Of a stretch of DNA of 50,193 nucleotides, positions 35,970 through 44,965 are shown one piece after another. The stretch comes from Fidelibacterota bacterium (GTDB lineage Bacteria; Fidelibacterota; Marinisomatia; SCGC-AAA003-L08; D37C17). Location: NCBI GenBank assembly GCA_030748955.1, contig JASMKZ010000006.1, positions 1 through 50,193 of the forward strand, given 5' to 3'. The notes below the pieces were generated by a model. That model made no database searches. It was given only the letters and a program-made list of their open reading frames with translations, and was not told where the DNA came from. The position numbers and the translations under genes are program-made. Position 1 is the stretch's first letter, and each line of letters starts with the position of its first letter.

Positions 35970-38793
35970 AATATTCCTCCCTCTTTTATTTTTCATGGCA
36001 TGTGCTTTGCCGCCTAACCCGGCACCCAAAATTCAGTACCCAGAAACTATTAGCCATCTAACTTTGGAAGAAAAAATTGCTCAAATGGTTATGGTGCGGA
36101 TTAGAGGCGATTATTATTATAGTGAACATTGGTATAGAAAGAAACTTCAGAAATATTTATCAGTAGATGGCATAGGTGGTGTCATCTCTTTTGGTGGCAG
36201 TATTCATGGTAGTTACTACAATATCCAACAATTTCAGAAATGGTCAAAGTATCCTCTCTTGGTTGCCGCTGATTATGAAAGGGGCTTAGGGCAATGGATG
36301 GGGGGCGGAACCCTTTTTCCAAGTAATATGGCCATGGCTGCCACAGGTGATAGTAGCTTGGCTTATGATCAGGGACGAATCACAGCAGTAGAAGCACGTG
36401 CCTTAGGCGTTCATATTACTTTTTCACCGGTTATGGACATTAATAATAATCCGGATAACCCTATAATTAATTTCCGATCTTATTCTGATAATGCTGAAAT
36501 AGTATCTAAATTTGGAGCTGAGTTTATCAGAGGTGTGCAAGATAATGGTCTTGTTGCCTGTGCCAAACATTTCCCAGGTCATGGAAATACGTCTACTGAT
36601 AGTCATTCAAGTCTACCCACCATTGTAGGTAGCAAAACTGAATTAATGAATCTGGAACTGAAACCTTTCAAAGCTGCTATTAATGCAGATGTAGAAATGA
36701 TGATGGCTGGCCATATTGCACTTCCTGGATTGGATGGATCTGGGGTGCCCGCGTCCCATTCTCATGCCATTTCTACCGAATTACTACGCAATGAATTGGG
36801 TTTTGATGGTATCATTGTCACTGATGGAATGGAAATGGGAGGGCTTACCAAATCAGCTTGGGCAGGAGAATCCGCAGTGAGGGCTATAGAAGCAGGTGCA
36901 GATATTCTCTTATTGCCTATGGATGTAGAACAAGCTCTAAAATCTGTTTTATCGGCAGTAAAGTCCGGGCGGATTAATGAGAAGCGTATTAATCAATCTG
37001 TTCAAAGAATATGGAAAATGAAATCCAAAATGGGCTTATTAAATGGTGCAGCACAAATCCCCTTTTCAGAATTGGAAACCATCATTGGTAAAAGTGAACA
37101 TTCTGCTAAAGCCAAAGTGATTGCGCAAAAATCAATTACCATCGTAAAAGATGAAAATCATCAATTACCTCTCATTCCTGAGAAAATTGACTCGTTGGCA
37201 CACCTAATTCTTTCTTTGGATGAAGGCGCTAGTGGATATCTGAAATCTCTCAGTAGAGATTTAAATAGGACTCACGGTAGTGTTGTAGAAATGTTGATTA
37301 ATAATCCATTGTCCAAACTAGGCCGCAAAGATATTCTAAATCAAGTAAAGGGGGTGGATCAAATTTTGGTATCTCTGGTGGTTCGTATTCGAATGGATAA
37401 AGGTATCGCCAGTATTGATTCCACCCACTCCTTACTCCTATCAGAATTGAGGCAATTGGATATCCCCATCGTGACAGTGAGCTATGGTTCTCCCTATCTT
37501 CCTGATTATGACTTGTTGGAAACCTATATCTGCGCTTATGGATATGGCTCTGTTTCTGTTCAGGCGATATCAGAGGCTATTTGGGGTAGAGTTAACGTAG
37601 ATGGGAAATTGCCAGTGAGTCTCACACCTCAATTGAACAGAGGATTTGGAATCCCTAAAAAAAAACGTTTTAATGCCTGGGGAGAGGTGCAACAAGTGGA
37701 ATTTTTAAATGCATGGTCGGTTATTGACAGTGCTATTGAAAACAGGATATTTCCCGGTGCTCAGGTAGCAGTCGTTCACAGAGGGAAATTAATTGCCAGC
37801 AGAGGTTTCGGCAGACATACCTATGATAACAGCTCTCCGCCGGTGAAGCAGGAAAGTATTTATGATATTGCCTCCCTTACAAAAGTCCTGTCAGCCACTC
37901 CCATCACCATGAAACTCATTGCTCAGAAGAAACTGTCTCTGGAACATACGGTTCAACAATTCTACCCCCAATTTACAGGTAATGGGAAGGAAGATATTAC
38001 CATTCGACATCTGCTTACCCATTCTTCCGGGTTGCCAGGATATTACCAATTTTTTTTAGATGATCAGGTAAGTACCAAAGAAGACGTATTGGATTATATT
38101 CTAAATGCAAAATTACATTCAAATCCGGGAAGTCACTATGAGTACAGTGATTTGGGATTTATTCTGCTAACTTCTATTATTGAGAAAGTTGCCAATCGGT
38201 CTATAGATAAATTGGCCCACTCCTATTTTTTTGGTCCCTTAGGAATGCATCATACACGCTATAACCCTCCACCGGAATGGAAATGGAAAATTGCTCCTAC
38301 AGAAATAGATAATGTATATCGCAACCGGCTGATTCATGGAGAAGTACATGATGAAAATACCCATCTCATGGGAGGTGTCTCTGGCCATGCAGGGGTATTT
38401 TCCACTGCAAATGAAATTGCCCGGTATGCTCAAATGTTGGTAGATGGGGGAATTTGGGAAGGCAAACGAATTTTAAAAAAATCACAGATTCAAGAATTTA
38501 CCAAAGTACAACATATTCCACAAAATTCAGATTTGGCATTGGGCTGGGATACTCCTTCGCAATCTGGCAAATCAATTGCCGGGGATTATTTTACTCCCGG
38601 TTCATTTGGACATCTGGGTTTTACTGGAACATCACTTTGGGTTGACCCAAATGAAGAAATCATCATCGTACTGTTTACCAATCGGGTTCATCCCAACCGT
38701 AAAGAATATAAGGGGAGCAAGGAGATGTATGGTATCAGGAGAGATTTTTATAATAGAGTCATGGAAGTACTTATCAAAGAAGTAGAAGAGTAG
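35962..38793 (+). CDS. nagZ: Fusion lipoprotein: GH3 beta-N-acetylglucosaminidase (NagZ) plus serine beta-lactamase-fold hydrolase (AmiE-like)
   Basis: A 943-residue exported protein. A signal ending at Cys14 (LLFFMAC) marks a probable lipoprotein. Residues 25-345 are a GH3 domain with the NagZ His/Asp element KHFPGHGNTSTDSH (Asp213, His215) and the nucleophile Asp288 in IIVTDGMEMGG. A GH3 C-terminal-type domain extends to about 560. From about 580 to 935 it is a serine hydrolase of beta-lactamase fold: Ser638-x-x-Lys641 (ASLTK), Tyr-Ser-Asp at 728-730 instead of the usual YxN, and HLGFTGTSL near 884-892. In Bacillus subtilis, separate NagZ and AmiE proteins trim GlcNAc and the peptide from MurNAc. 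Here both are probably on one chain outside the cytoplasm. It overlaps alr by 8 bases. Confidence 0.9.
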   Translation: MNKIFLPLLFFMACALPPNPAPKIQYPETISHLTLEEKIAQMVMVRIRGDYYYSEHWYRKKLQKYLSVDGIGGVISFGGSIHGSYYNIQQFQKWSKYPLLVAADYERGLGQWMGGGTLFPSNMAMAATGDSSLAYDQGRITAVEARALGVHITFSPVMDINNNPDNPIINFRSYSDNAEIVSKFGAEFIRGVQDNGLVACAKHFPGHGNTSTDSHSSLPTIVGSKTELMNLELKPFKAAINADVEMMMAGHIALPGLDGSGVPASHSHAISTELLRNELGFDGIIVTDGMEMGGLTKSAWAGESAVRAIEAGADILLLPMDVEQALKSVLSAVKSGRINEKRINQSVQRIWKMKSKMGLLNGAAQIPFSELETIIGKSEHSAKAKVIAQKSITIVKDENHQLPLIPEKIDSLAHLILSLDEGASGYLKSLSRDLNRTHGSVVEMLINNPLSKLGRKDILNQVKGVDQILVSLVVRIRMDKGIASIDSTHSLLLSELRQLDIPIVTVSYGSPYLPDYDLLETYICAYGYGSVSVQAISEAIWGRVNVDGKLPVSLTPQLNRGFGIPKKKRFNAWGEVQQVEFLNAWSVIDSAIENRIFPGAQVAVVHRGKLIASRGFGRHTYDNSSPPVKQESIYDIASLTKVLSATPITMKLIAQKKLSLEHTVQQFYPQFTGNGKEDITIRHLLTHSSGLPGYYQFFLDDQVSTKEDVLDYILNAKLHSNPGSHYEYSDLGFILLTSIIEKVANRSIDKLAHSYFFGPLGMHHTRYNPPPEWKWKIAPTEIDNVYRNRLIHGEVHDENTHLMGGVSGHAGVFSTANEIARYAQMLVDGGIWEGKRILKKSQIQEFTKVQHIPQNSDLALGWDTPSQSGKSIAGDYFTPGSFGHLGFTGTSLWVDPNEEIIIVLFTNRVHPNRKEYKGSKEMYGIRRDFYNRVMEVLIKEVEE

Positions 38794-38800
38794 TTATTTT

Positions 38801-41383
38801 ATGCATTATATTGATCTAGGCATTATTCTTTTCTTCCTGGGTGGAATTTCTGCCTACGGAATTTATAATTCCCAGAAGAATAAATCAGCAGAGGATTATT
38901 TTTTAGCTGGGCGCAATACACCCTGGTGGGTGGCTATGTTTTCCATTGTGGCAACTGAAACTTCTGTACTGACTTTTGTGTCCGTACCTGGATTAGCCTA
39001 CCGTGGTGACTGGTTCTTTCTGCAATTGGCAATGGGTTATATTCTGGGGAGAGTATTGGTGTCGATTTTTCTCCTCCCACAATATTTTAAAGGGAATATT
39101 ACTTCTATATATGAGATATTAGGCTCACGTTTTGGTAAGCCGGTTCAGAAGACTGCTTCAGGGATATTTCTCATTACCCGATTATTTGCAGATGGGGTAC
39201 GCTTTCTGGCTACTGCAGTGGTAGTGCAGGTAGTGACTGGTTGGCCCATTTGGATGGCTGTTCTCATAATTGGTGCAGTGACTATGGTTTATACTCTGTC
39301 TGGTGGTATTCGTACCGTTCTCTGGGTGGATAGTTTTCAGTTTGTGTTGTATTTGACAGGGGGTGCTATTGTCATATTCTTCATTTTGAGCTCTCCAGAA
39401 TTTTCAGGTTGGGAACCCTTATTAGAAGCTGGTAAAACACGGATATTTCGTTTTACCACAGATAATATGTTTAAAGATGCATGGTTCTTTGGTTCTGCTT
39501 TCTTGGGGGGAATTCTGCTTTCCTTTGCCTCCCATGGCGCTGATTATATGATGGTCCAGCGGGTACTAGCCTGCAGTAATCTCAGTTCTGCCCGAAAAGC
39601 CATGATTGGCAGTGGATTTTTTGTATTTCTACAATTTTTAATATTCTTATTAGCAGGTTCCCTCATTTGGTTATTTATTGGCGGTGTTGAAATGACTAAA
39701 GACAGAGAACTTTCTACATTTATTGTTGATCATTTGCCCATTGGTATTCGAGGGATACTTTTGGCTGGTGTACTTTCAGCGGCAATGTCCACACTCAGTT
39801 CATCCATTAATTCACTGGCATCATCCACTATTCACGATTGGATGCAGAAGAATATCAGCCTGAAACGATCTCTGATTGTGAGCGGAGTTTGGGCAATTCT
39901 ACTTATTTCATTAGCGTTACTTTTTGATGAAGGCAATACCGCTGTAGTGGTGTTGGGCTTAAAAATTGCATCTTTCACTTATGGGGGCCTGTTGGGTTTG
40001 TTTATTCTGTCATGTTCAAATAAAAAGTTTACCACCCCGGTTTTGATTTTTGGACTTCTTTCGACTTTAGGTACGGTATTTTTTCTCCAATGGCTGGGTG
40101 TTGCATGGACTTGGTACATTGGAGCAGCAGTTGTTTTGAATTTGGCAGTTGTCCATGGGCTACATTATTTGGGATGGAAAAGAGGTTTTGGGTTTGCAGT
40201 AATACTCTTTATCACAGGCTATTTTAGTGCAGTGAGGGGGCAGTACCAAAATGGACTTGAAGTTTTATCTGAAGATGGATTTTCTGTATTAAAGGGGAAA
40301 AATGTAGCTGTAGTGGTAAACCATACTTCAGTGGATTACCACGATAATCATCTCATTAAACTGGCTCACGATCAGGGTATCAGAATAAAAGTGATATTTT
40401 CCCCTGAACATGGCTTTCAGGGAGTAGTAGGGGCAGGTGAAAAAGTGGATGATGGATTTGAAAATCTCACTGGCGCTCCCATTTATAGCTTATATGGAAA
40501 AACAAAAAAGCCATCATCCGAAATGCTTAAGGGAATTGATATCCTAGTCTTTGATATGCAGGATATTGGCGTTCGTTATTATACATATGTGAGTACTTTG
40601 ACTCTGGCAATGGAGTCCGCGGCTGAAAATGGTATTCCTTTTATTGTTTTGGATAGAGTAAATCCGTTAGGTCATGAGGTTGAGGGACCAATATTGGAAA
40701 TGGATTTTGCATCATTTGTAGGGATGCATCCTATTCCTGTTCGTCATGGAATGAGCGTGGGAGAATTGGCGCAGATGATAAATGGGGAAAACTGGCTAGA
40801 AAATGGTATGAAGACAGATTTAAATGTAATTGCATACAAAGGTAAAATTGATGAAAAGGTGAAGGCACATACTTTCAATGTACCACCATCGCCCAATATG
40901 CCAAATATAGAAACGGCTTGGCTCTATCAGGGTTTATGTTTATTAGAAGGAACCAATTTATCTGAAGGTAGGGGAACAGATTTGCCCTTTAAGCTATTTG
41001 GCGCGCCATGGCTAGATAATAAAGCTCTAGCTGATAAGTTGCAGAAATTCAGTTCAAAGAGTGATAAATATGAATTAATCAGTTTCACTCCTCAATCTAT
41101 CCCCGCTGCAAAATATCCAAAATATGAGGGACAAGAGTGTAGAGGGATTCGTATAATAACATTAGAACACCCATTGATATGGACAATGCATCTCCTTCAA
41201 ATTATACAAGATCAACACCCTGAAAAATTCAAGTTTCTGGATACCAACTTTATTGATAAATTATATGGTTCAGACAGACTAAGACTTGCCAATGAGAAGG
41301 ATATCACAGCCGAGAAATTATTAGCAAGTGACGCTACCTATACACAATTTATTGAATTAAGAAAAAAATATTTAATTTACTGA
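38801..41383 (+). CDS. Fusion: sodium:solute symporter (SSS) plus NamZ-type exo-beta-N-acetylmuramidase (DUF1343/GH171)
   Basis: An 860-residue membrane protein. Residues 1-478 are an SSS-family transporter: DYFLAGRNTPWWVAMFSIVATETS opens the fold, and about 14 hydrophobic helices can be counted, the last at about 461-478. Residues 484-860 match the DUF1343/NamZ family, with NVAVVVNHTSV, VIFSPEHGFQG (Glu536), FDMQDIGVRYYTYVSTL, DRVNPLG and PPSPNMPNIETAWLY. NamZ removes MurNAc from the non-reducing end of glycan. SSS proteins with 14 helices have both ends outside, so the hydrolase would face the periplasm. The likely role is release and uptake of MurNAc or a muropeptide by one polypeptide. 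It lies 7 bases after the NagZ fusion. The substrate is inferred. Confidence 0.88.
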   Translation: MHYIDLGIILFFLGGISAYGIYNSQKNKSAEDYFLAGRNTPWWVAMFSIVATETSVLTFVSVPGLAYRGDWFFLQLAMGYILGRVLVSIFLLPQYFKGNITSIYEILGSRFGKPVQKTASGIFLITRLFADGVRFLATAVVVQVVTGWPIWMAVLIIGAVTMVYTLSGGIRTVLWVDSFQFVLYLTGGAIVIFFILSSPEFSGWEPLLEAGKTRIFRFTTDNMFKDAWFFGSAFLGGILLSFASHGADYMMVQRVLACSNLSSARKAMIGSGFFVFLQFLIFLLAGSLIWLFIGGVEMTKDRELSTFIVDHLPIGIRGILLAGVLSAAMSTLSSSINSLASSTIHDWMQKNISLKRSLIVSGVWAILLISLALLFDEGNTAVVVLGLKIASFTYGGLLGLFILSCSNKKFTTPVLIFGLLSTLGTVFFLQWLGVAWTWYIGAAVVLNLAVVHGLHYLGWKRGFGFAVILFITGYFSAVRGQYQNGLEVLSEDGFSVLKGKNVAVVVNHTSVDYHDNHLIKLAHDQGIRIKVIFSPEHGFQGVVGAGEKVDDGFENLTGAPIYSLYGKTKKPSSEMLKGIDILVFDMQDIGVRYYTYVSTLTLAMESAAENGIPFIVLDRVNPLGHEVEGPILEMDFASFVGMHPIPVRHGMSVGELAQMINGENWLENGMKTDLNVIAYKGKIDEKVKAHTFNVPPSPNMPNIETAWLYQGLCLLEGTNLSEGRGTDLPFKLFGAPWLDNKALADKLQKFSSKSDKYELISFTPQSIPAAKYPKYEGQECRGIRIITLEHPLIWTMHLLQIIQDQHPEKFKFLDTNFIDKLYGSDRLRLANEKDITAEKLLASDATYTQFIELRKKYLIY

Positions 41384-41396
41384 TAAATTAATTTCT

Positions 41397-41403
41397 AAAG
41401 GAG
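41397..41403 (+). promoter_or_regulatory. Strong ribosome binding site of the M16 protease
   Basis: AAAGGAG, 5 bases before the ATG at 41409. It fixes the start of the M16 gene, and shows that this gene does not depend on coupling from the upstream fusion gene. Confidence 0.65.
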
Positions 41404-41408
41404 CTACT

Positions 41409-44261
41409 ATGAAGAAAAATCAGCAATATATTTTAGTTACCGTAATTGTAATTGTTATTTTATTCTGGAAATTTTCCATGAATAGCGCAGTTATTAACAT
41501 CCCAGGCAAACATCCCTTAGATGAAACAGAAACCAAGACTTTCATGTTAGATAATGGGCTGAAAGTCATTTTAATATCTAATCCCAAATATAATATATCC
41601 GCAGCATCCATGAATGTGAAAGTGGGATCGCTATCTGACCCAAAAGATGCCCAAGGTTTAGCTCATTTTTTAGAACATTTATTATTTCTAGGTACTGAAA
41701 AATACCCAGATGTAGAAGATTACAAGATGTACCTATCTAATAATGGTGGTTACTCCAATGCCTATACTGCAGAAGATCATACTAATTATTTATTCGAGGT
41801 CATTCATGAAGCCTATGAGGGCGCTTTAGACCGATTCGCACAATTTTTCATAGCCCCTGCATTTAACCCTGATTACACAACTCGTGAGCAGAATGCAGTG
41901 AATTCAGAATTTCAGAAAAACCTGGAGCATGATTATTGGCGCATGCGTCAAATAAAACGAAATATTTATAATAGTGATCATCCTAGTAACCATTTTGAAA
42001 TTGGCTCACTGGAAACATTAGAAAAAGTTGATCGTCAAGTTTTGCTGGACTTTCATAAAAAATATTATTCTGCTAATCAAATGGCATTGGCACTGCTAAG
42101 CAAATATCCCATTGCTGATATGGAAATTTGGGCACATACCTATTTCAGCGAAATTAAGAATAATCAAGCCCCAGATATTGAATATCCACCGGTTTATTTA
42201 TCTGAGAAAGATGCACTACGGCTCATTAGGGTTAAACCGGTAAAAGATAAGAAAGAATTGGGATTGGAATTCCCTTTGCCAATTGATTTATATCAATATT
42301 ATGATAGTAAACCTATGAGTATCTTGGGCAGTCTTATGGGTCATGAAGGCAAAGGGAGCTTATTGTCATTTTTGAAGGGTAAAGGTTTAGCAACAGGTCT
42401 TGGTGGAGGTGGAAGCCCTGATACTCCAGACTATGGCTCTGCTGGGGTCAATATACAGCTTACAGATAAGGGTGTGTCTAATTATCAGGAAGTCCTGGGT
42501 TATTTCTTTTCCTATGTGGCCATGTTAAAGAAAGAAGGTTATAGAAACTATATTTTTAATGAACAGCAAACTATTGCCAAACTGGAAGAGGTGTATTCTG
42601 ATAAGGGGGAAGGAGCTTGGAAAGCAATTTCCTTTGCCAATAATCTGGCATTTTACCCCATGAATATTGCCCATCGGGTAGAATACCATTTTAAAAATCC
42701 GGATCCTGAAGCATATTTGAAAGTTCTATCTTACATTCGACCTGAAAATATGCTCTGTGTACTTTCTGACAGCGGGCAGGAAACACCACTGGAAGAGTTC
42801 TGGTATAAATCGAATTATAATTATGAAGAGATTACAGGTGGCGTGTTTGATAGATTGTTAGCACCAGCCATGTATGCGGAATTACATCTTCCTGAGCCAA
42901 ATTTATACTTGCCTGAAAATGCCAACTTGCTATCTGGATCTAATAGTGTAAGTCAACACCCCATACTTCTGGAAGATTCTGAAGGACTTAAGCTATATTG
43001 GGGAAGAGATACCGATTTCCAGCGACCTAAGGCATCCTATAGATATAAAATATACTCCCCAGAAAAATTTACTGATTTGCACAGCCAGGTTCTAATGACC
43101 TTGTATATCGCTGCAGTTAATGAGTCAATGAACGAGGCATCTTATCCTGCGAAATTGGCAGGTATGAATTATAATGTATACAATGATGCTGAGGGAATTT
43201 CCATCGTTGTTAACGGATATAGTGACTCAATTGATGATTTGTTAAAAGAAGTCCTTCTAAATATGAAAAATATTTCTATTCCTGAAGGACAGTTTGAAGC
43301 ACTTCGGGATAAAATGATTAGAGACTGGAAAAATGTTGCCTTAGGAAATGCTACTGGTATTGCACGTGAGGGTATGCGGAAAATGCTTAGAAAGTATTAT
43401 TATACCAGTTTAGAAATGGCTGATGAAGCTGGCGAAATGACATTATTAGAAGTGAAGGAGTTTTCAAAAGCGCTATTGAAGAAAGGGTATATTGAAGGTT
43501 TGGTGTATGGCAATGTGTCTGAGAGTCAAGCCAGACTAAATACGGATTTATTTACAGATATATTGAAAATCAAGCCTGAGAAATGGGAAAATGTAATCCA
43601 TCAGGGACGTCTTGATTTCGCAGCAGGAGAAGATATTACTCAGGTTTTGAAAACTCAGGTGAACAATTCATGCTTATGGCGATTGCAGTATTTTGGTGAA
43701 AATAGTATTGAAGAAGCTGCGCAAGCTCAAGTTATTGGTAATTTTGTAGAGTCACCGTTTTATCTGGAAATGCGAACCAATCAGCAGCTGGGTTATATTG
43801 TGTGGGGTGGAGCTGCCAGTGCAGAGAAATCCAGCTATTTCTATTTTATTATCCAATCTGGAAATCATCCTGCAGAATATTTAGCTAATCAGGCGGAACA
43901 GTTCTCATTAACCTTGCCAGACTCTCTCAGGCAATTACCTGAAGAAGATTTTTTGGCTATTAAAAATTCTGTTATTGAAAAAATAAAAGAGAAGCCCACC
44001 AGTATCGAAGAACAGGCTGGTAAATATTATACCATGGCATTTGATTATAACGGTAATTTTAATAGAAACGAGGAGCTTATTCAGGCAGTGGAAAGCTTAA
44101 CCAGAGAGAAATCTGTAGAAGTATTAACTAAAGTTCTCGCAAATGAAACGCTGGAAAGGGCTACGGTTCTCCTCTATGCTAAGGAGCATAATGTTGGAGA
44201 AAATATTAAATCCTCTTTTGATTCCATAAACCAATGGAAAAATACCCGAAAATATCAGTAA
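41409..44261 (+). CDS. Large M16 (pitrilysin/insulysin-type) zinc protease
   Basis: A 950-residue exported or membrane-anchored peptidase. A hydrophobic segment at residues 8-22 (ILVTVIVIVILFW) acts as signal or anchor. The inverted zinc motif HFLEH is at 86-90 in GLAHFLEHLLFLGT, and the downstream zinc Glu is in the ENAVNSEFQKN-like stretch (QNAVNSEFQKN). The length matches the four-domain single-chain pitrilysin/insulin-degrading type, and the C-terminal half keeps MRTNQQLGYIVWGG, the segment that holds substrate in insulysin. Such enzymes degrade peptides inside a closed chamber. Its position after the cell-wall salvage genes suggests periplasmic peptide breakdown. It is 25 bases after the NamZ fusion. 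Confidence 0.93.
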   Translation: MKKNQQYILVTVIVIVILFWKFSMNSAVINIPGKHPLDETETKTFMLDNGLKVILISNPKYNISAASMNVKVGSLSDPKDAQGLAHFLEHLLFLGTEKYPDVEDYKMYLSNNGGYSNAYTAEDHTNYLFEVIHEAYEGALDRFAQFFIAPAFNPDYTTREQNAVNSEFQKNLEHDYWRMRQIKRNIYNSDHPSNHFEIGSLETLEKVDRQVLLDFHKKYYSANQMALALLSKYPIADMEIWAHTYFSEIKNNQAPDIEYPPVYLSEKDALRLIRVKPVKDKKELGLEFPLPIDLYQYYDSKPMSILGSLMGHEGKGSLLSFLKGKGLATGLGGGGSPDTPDYGSAGVNIQLTDKGVSNYQEVLGYFFSYVAMLKKEGYRNYIFNEQQTIAKLEEVYSDKGEGAWKAISFANNLAFYPMNIAHRVEYHFKNPDPEAYLKVLSYIRPENMLCVLSDSGQETPLEEFWYKSNYNYEEITGGVFDRLLAPAMYAELHLPEPNLYLPENANLLSGSNSVSQHPILLEDSEGLKLYWGRDTDFQRPKASYRYKIYSPEKFTDLHSQVLMTLYIAAVNESMNEASYPAKLAGMNYNVYNDAEGISIVVNGYSDSIDDLLKEVLLNMKNISIPEGQFEALRDKMIRDWKNVALGNATGIAREGMRKMLRKYYYTSLEMADEAGEMTLLEVKEFSKALLKKGYIEGLVYGNVSESQARLNTDLFTDILKIKPEKWENVIHQGRLDFAAGEDITQVLKTQVNNSCLWRLQYFGENSIEEAAQAQVIGNFVESPFYLEMRTNQQLGYIVWGGAASAEKSSYFYFIIQSGNHPAEYLANQAEQFSLTLPDSLRQLPEEDFLAIKNSVIEKIKEKPTSIEEQAGKYYTMAFDYNGNFNRNEELIQAVESLTREKSVEVLTKVLANETLERATVLLYAKEHNVGENIKSSFDSINQWKNTRKYQ

Positions 44262-44287
44262 GTTACTGAAGGTAAATTGAGGTAATT

Positions 44288-44566
44288 ATGCCATTTGTAA
44301 GAAGTTCAGGTGCCAAATCTGAAATAGATCAAAAGTTAAAAACCAAACGTCAACAAATTATAGAAGATGAGCGTATTAGAGTTTTAGGTGATTCACTCAT
44401 GCTCTTTTATGATAAATTAATGGAGAATTATGTGTTGACTTACCCTCCTAATGAAGATGCTGAGCCCTCTAGTGAAGATGCTGAAGATAAAATTAAGTTG
44501 GTGGGTCGTGATGAAGTTGAGCAGCTTGCGCGTGATTATGCAGATACAAAACCCCTAGGGTTTTAA
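44288..44566 (+). CDS. Small charged protein of unknown function
   Basis: A 92-residue hydrophilic protein that I do not recognise. It has a basic helical N-terminal half (EIDQKLKTKRQQIIEDERIRVL), a central helix (DSLMLFYDKLMENYV), an acidic middle with a duplicated EDAE motif (NEDAEPSSEDAEDK), and a short end LGRDE-like region (VGRDEVEQLARDYADTKPLGF). No signal peptide or membrane helix is visible, so it should be cytoplasmic. A TGAGG precedes the ATG. It lies 26 bases after the M16 gene, probably in the same transcript. Confidence 0.65.
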   Translation: MPFVRSSGAKSEIDQKLKTKRQQIIEDERIRVLGDSLMLFYDKLMENYVLTYPPNEDAEPSSEDAEDKIKLVGRDEVEQLARDYADTKPLGF

Positions 44567-44604
44567 TTGTTTTCAGTATAATAAATTAGATATATCATTC
44601 ATTT

Positions 44605-44949
44605 GTGTCTAATCGAACACCATTAATTAGAATGATGCTCTTGGTTACCTTCCTATTTATTGTTTTAATTGCATTTTCAACTCAATTATCTAGGAATGCA
44701 GCAATTAATATAAATGACCCTATTTTTAAGAAAACAACTATCTTAAAGAATAAAAATAAGGCTTTTTCCGTTCTGCTCCATTCCATAACCGTTCGTAAAA
44801 AAGTTATTTCAGCTTATTCTTATACATTTGATTCTATCATAACTTTTCCTTTCTCAAAACAGGATCATGAAGTTTTACAGAATAAATTAGATAAATTACC
44901 ACCTAATACTCAAGATTGTAATAGCTGTCATAAATACGCAGGGTACTAA
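44605..44949 (+). CDS. Small membrane-anchored protein with a C-terminal CxxCH motif
   Basis: A 114-residue putative protein with a hydrophobic helix at about 9-25 (RMMLLVTFLFIVLIAF) that would anchor or export it. The rest is polar and basic, and the extreme C-terminus carries CNSCHKY (Cys104, Cys107, His108), the form of a single c-type heme site. No other cytochrome features can be seen; a typical methionine ligand is absent. The start is taken as GTG at 44605, without a good ribosome binding site; ATGs at 44632 and 44635 are alternatives and would begin just before the helix. The gene is real with moderate certainty. Function unknown. Confidence 0.55.
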   Translation: MSNRTPLIRMMLLVTFLFIVLIAFSTQLSRNAAININDPIFKKTTILKNKNKAFSVLLHSITVRKKVISAYSYTFDSIITFPFSKQDHEVLQNKLDKLPPNTQDCNSCHKYAGY

Positions 44950-44965
44950 TTAAGGGAGATTAAAG

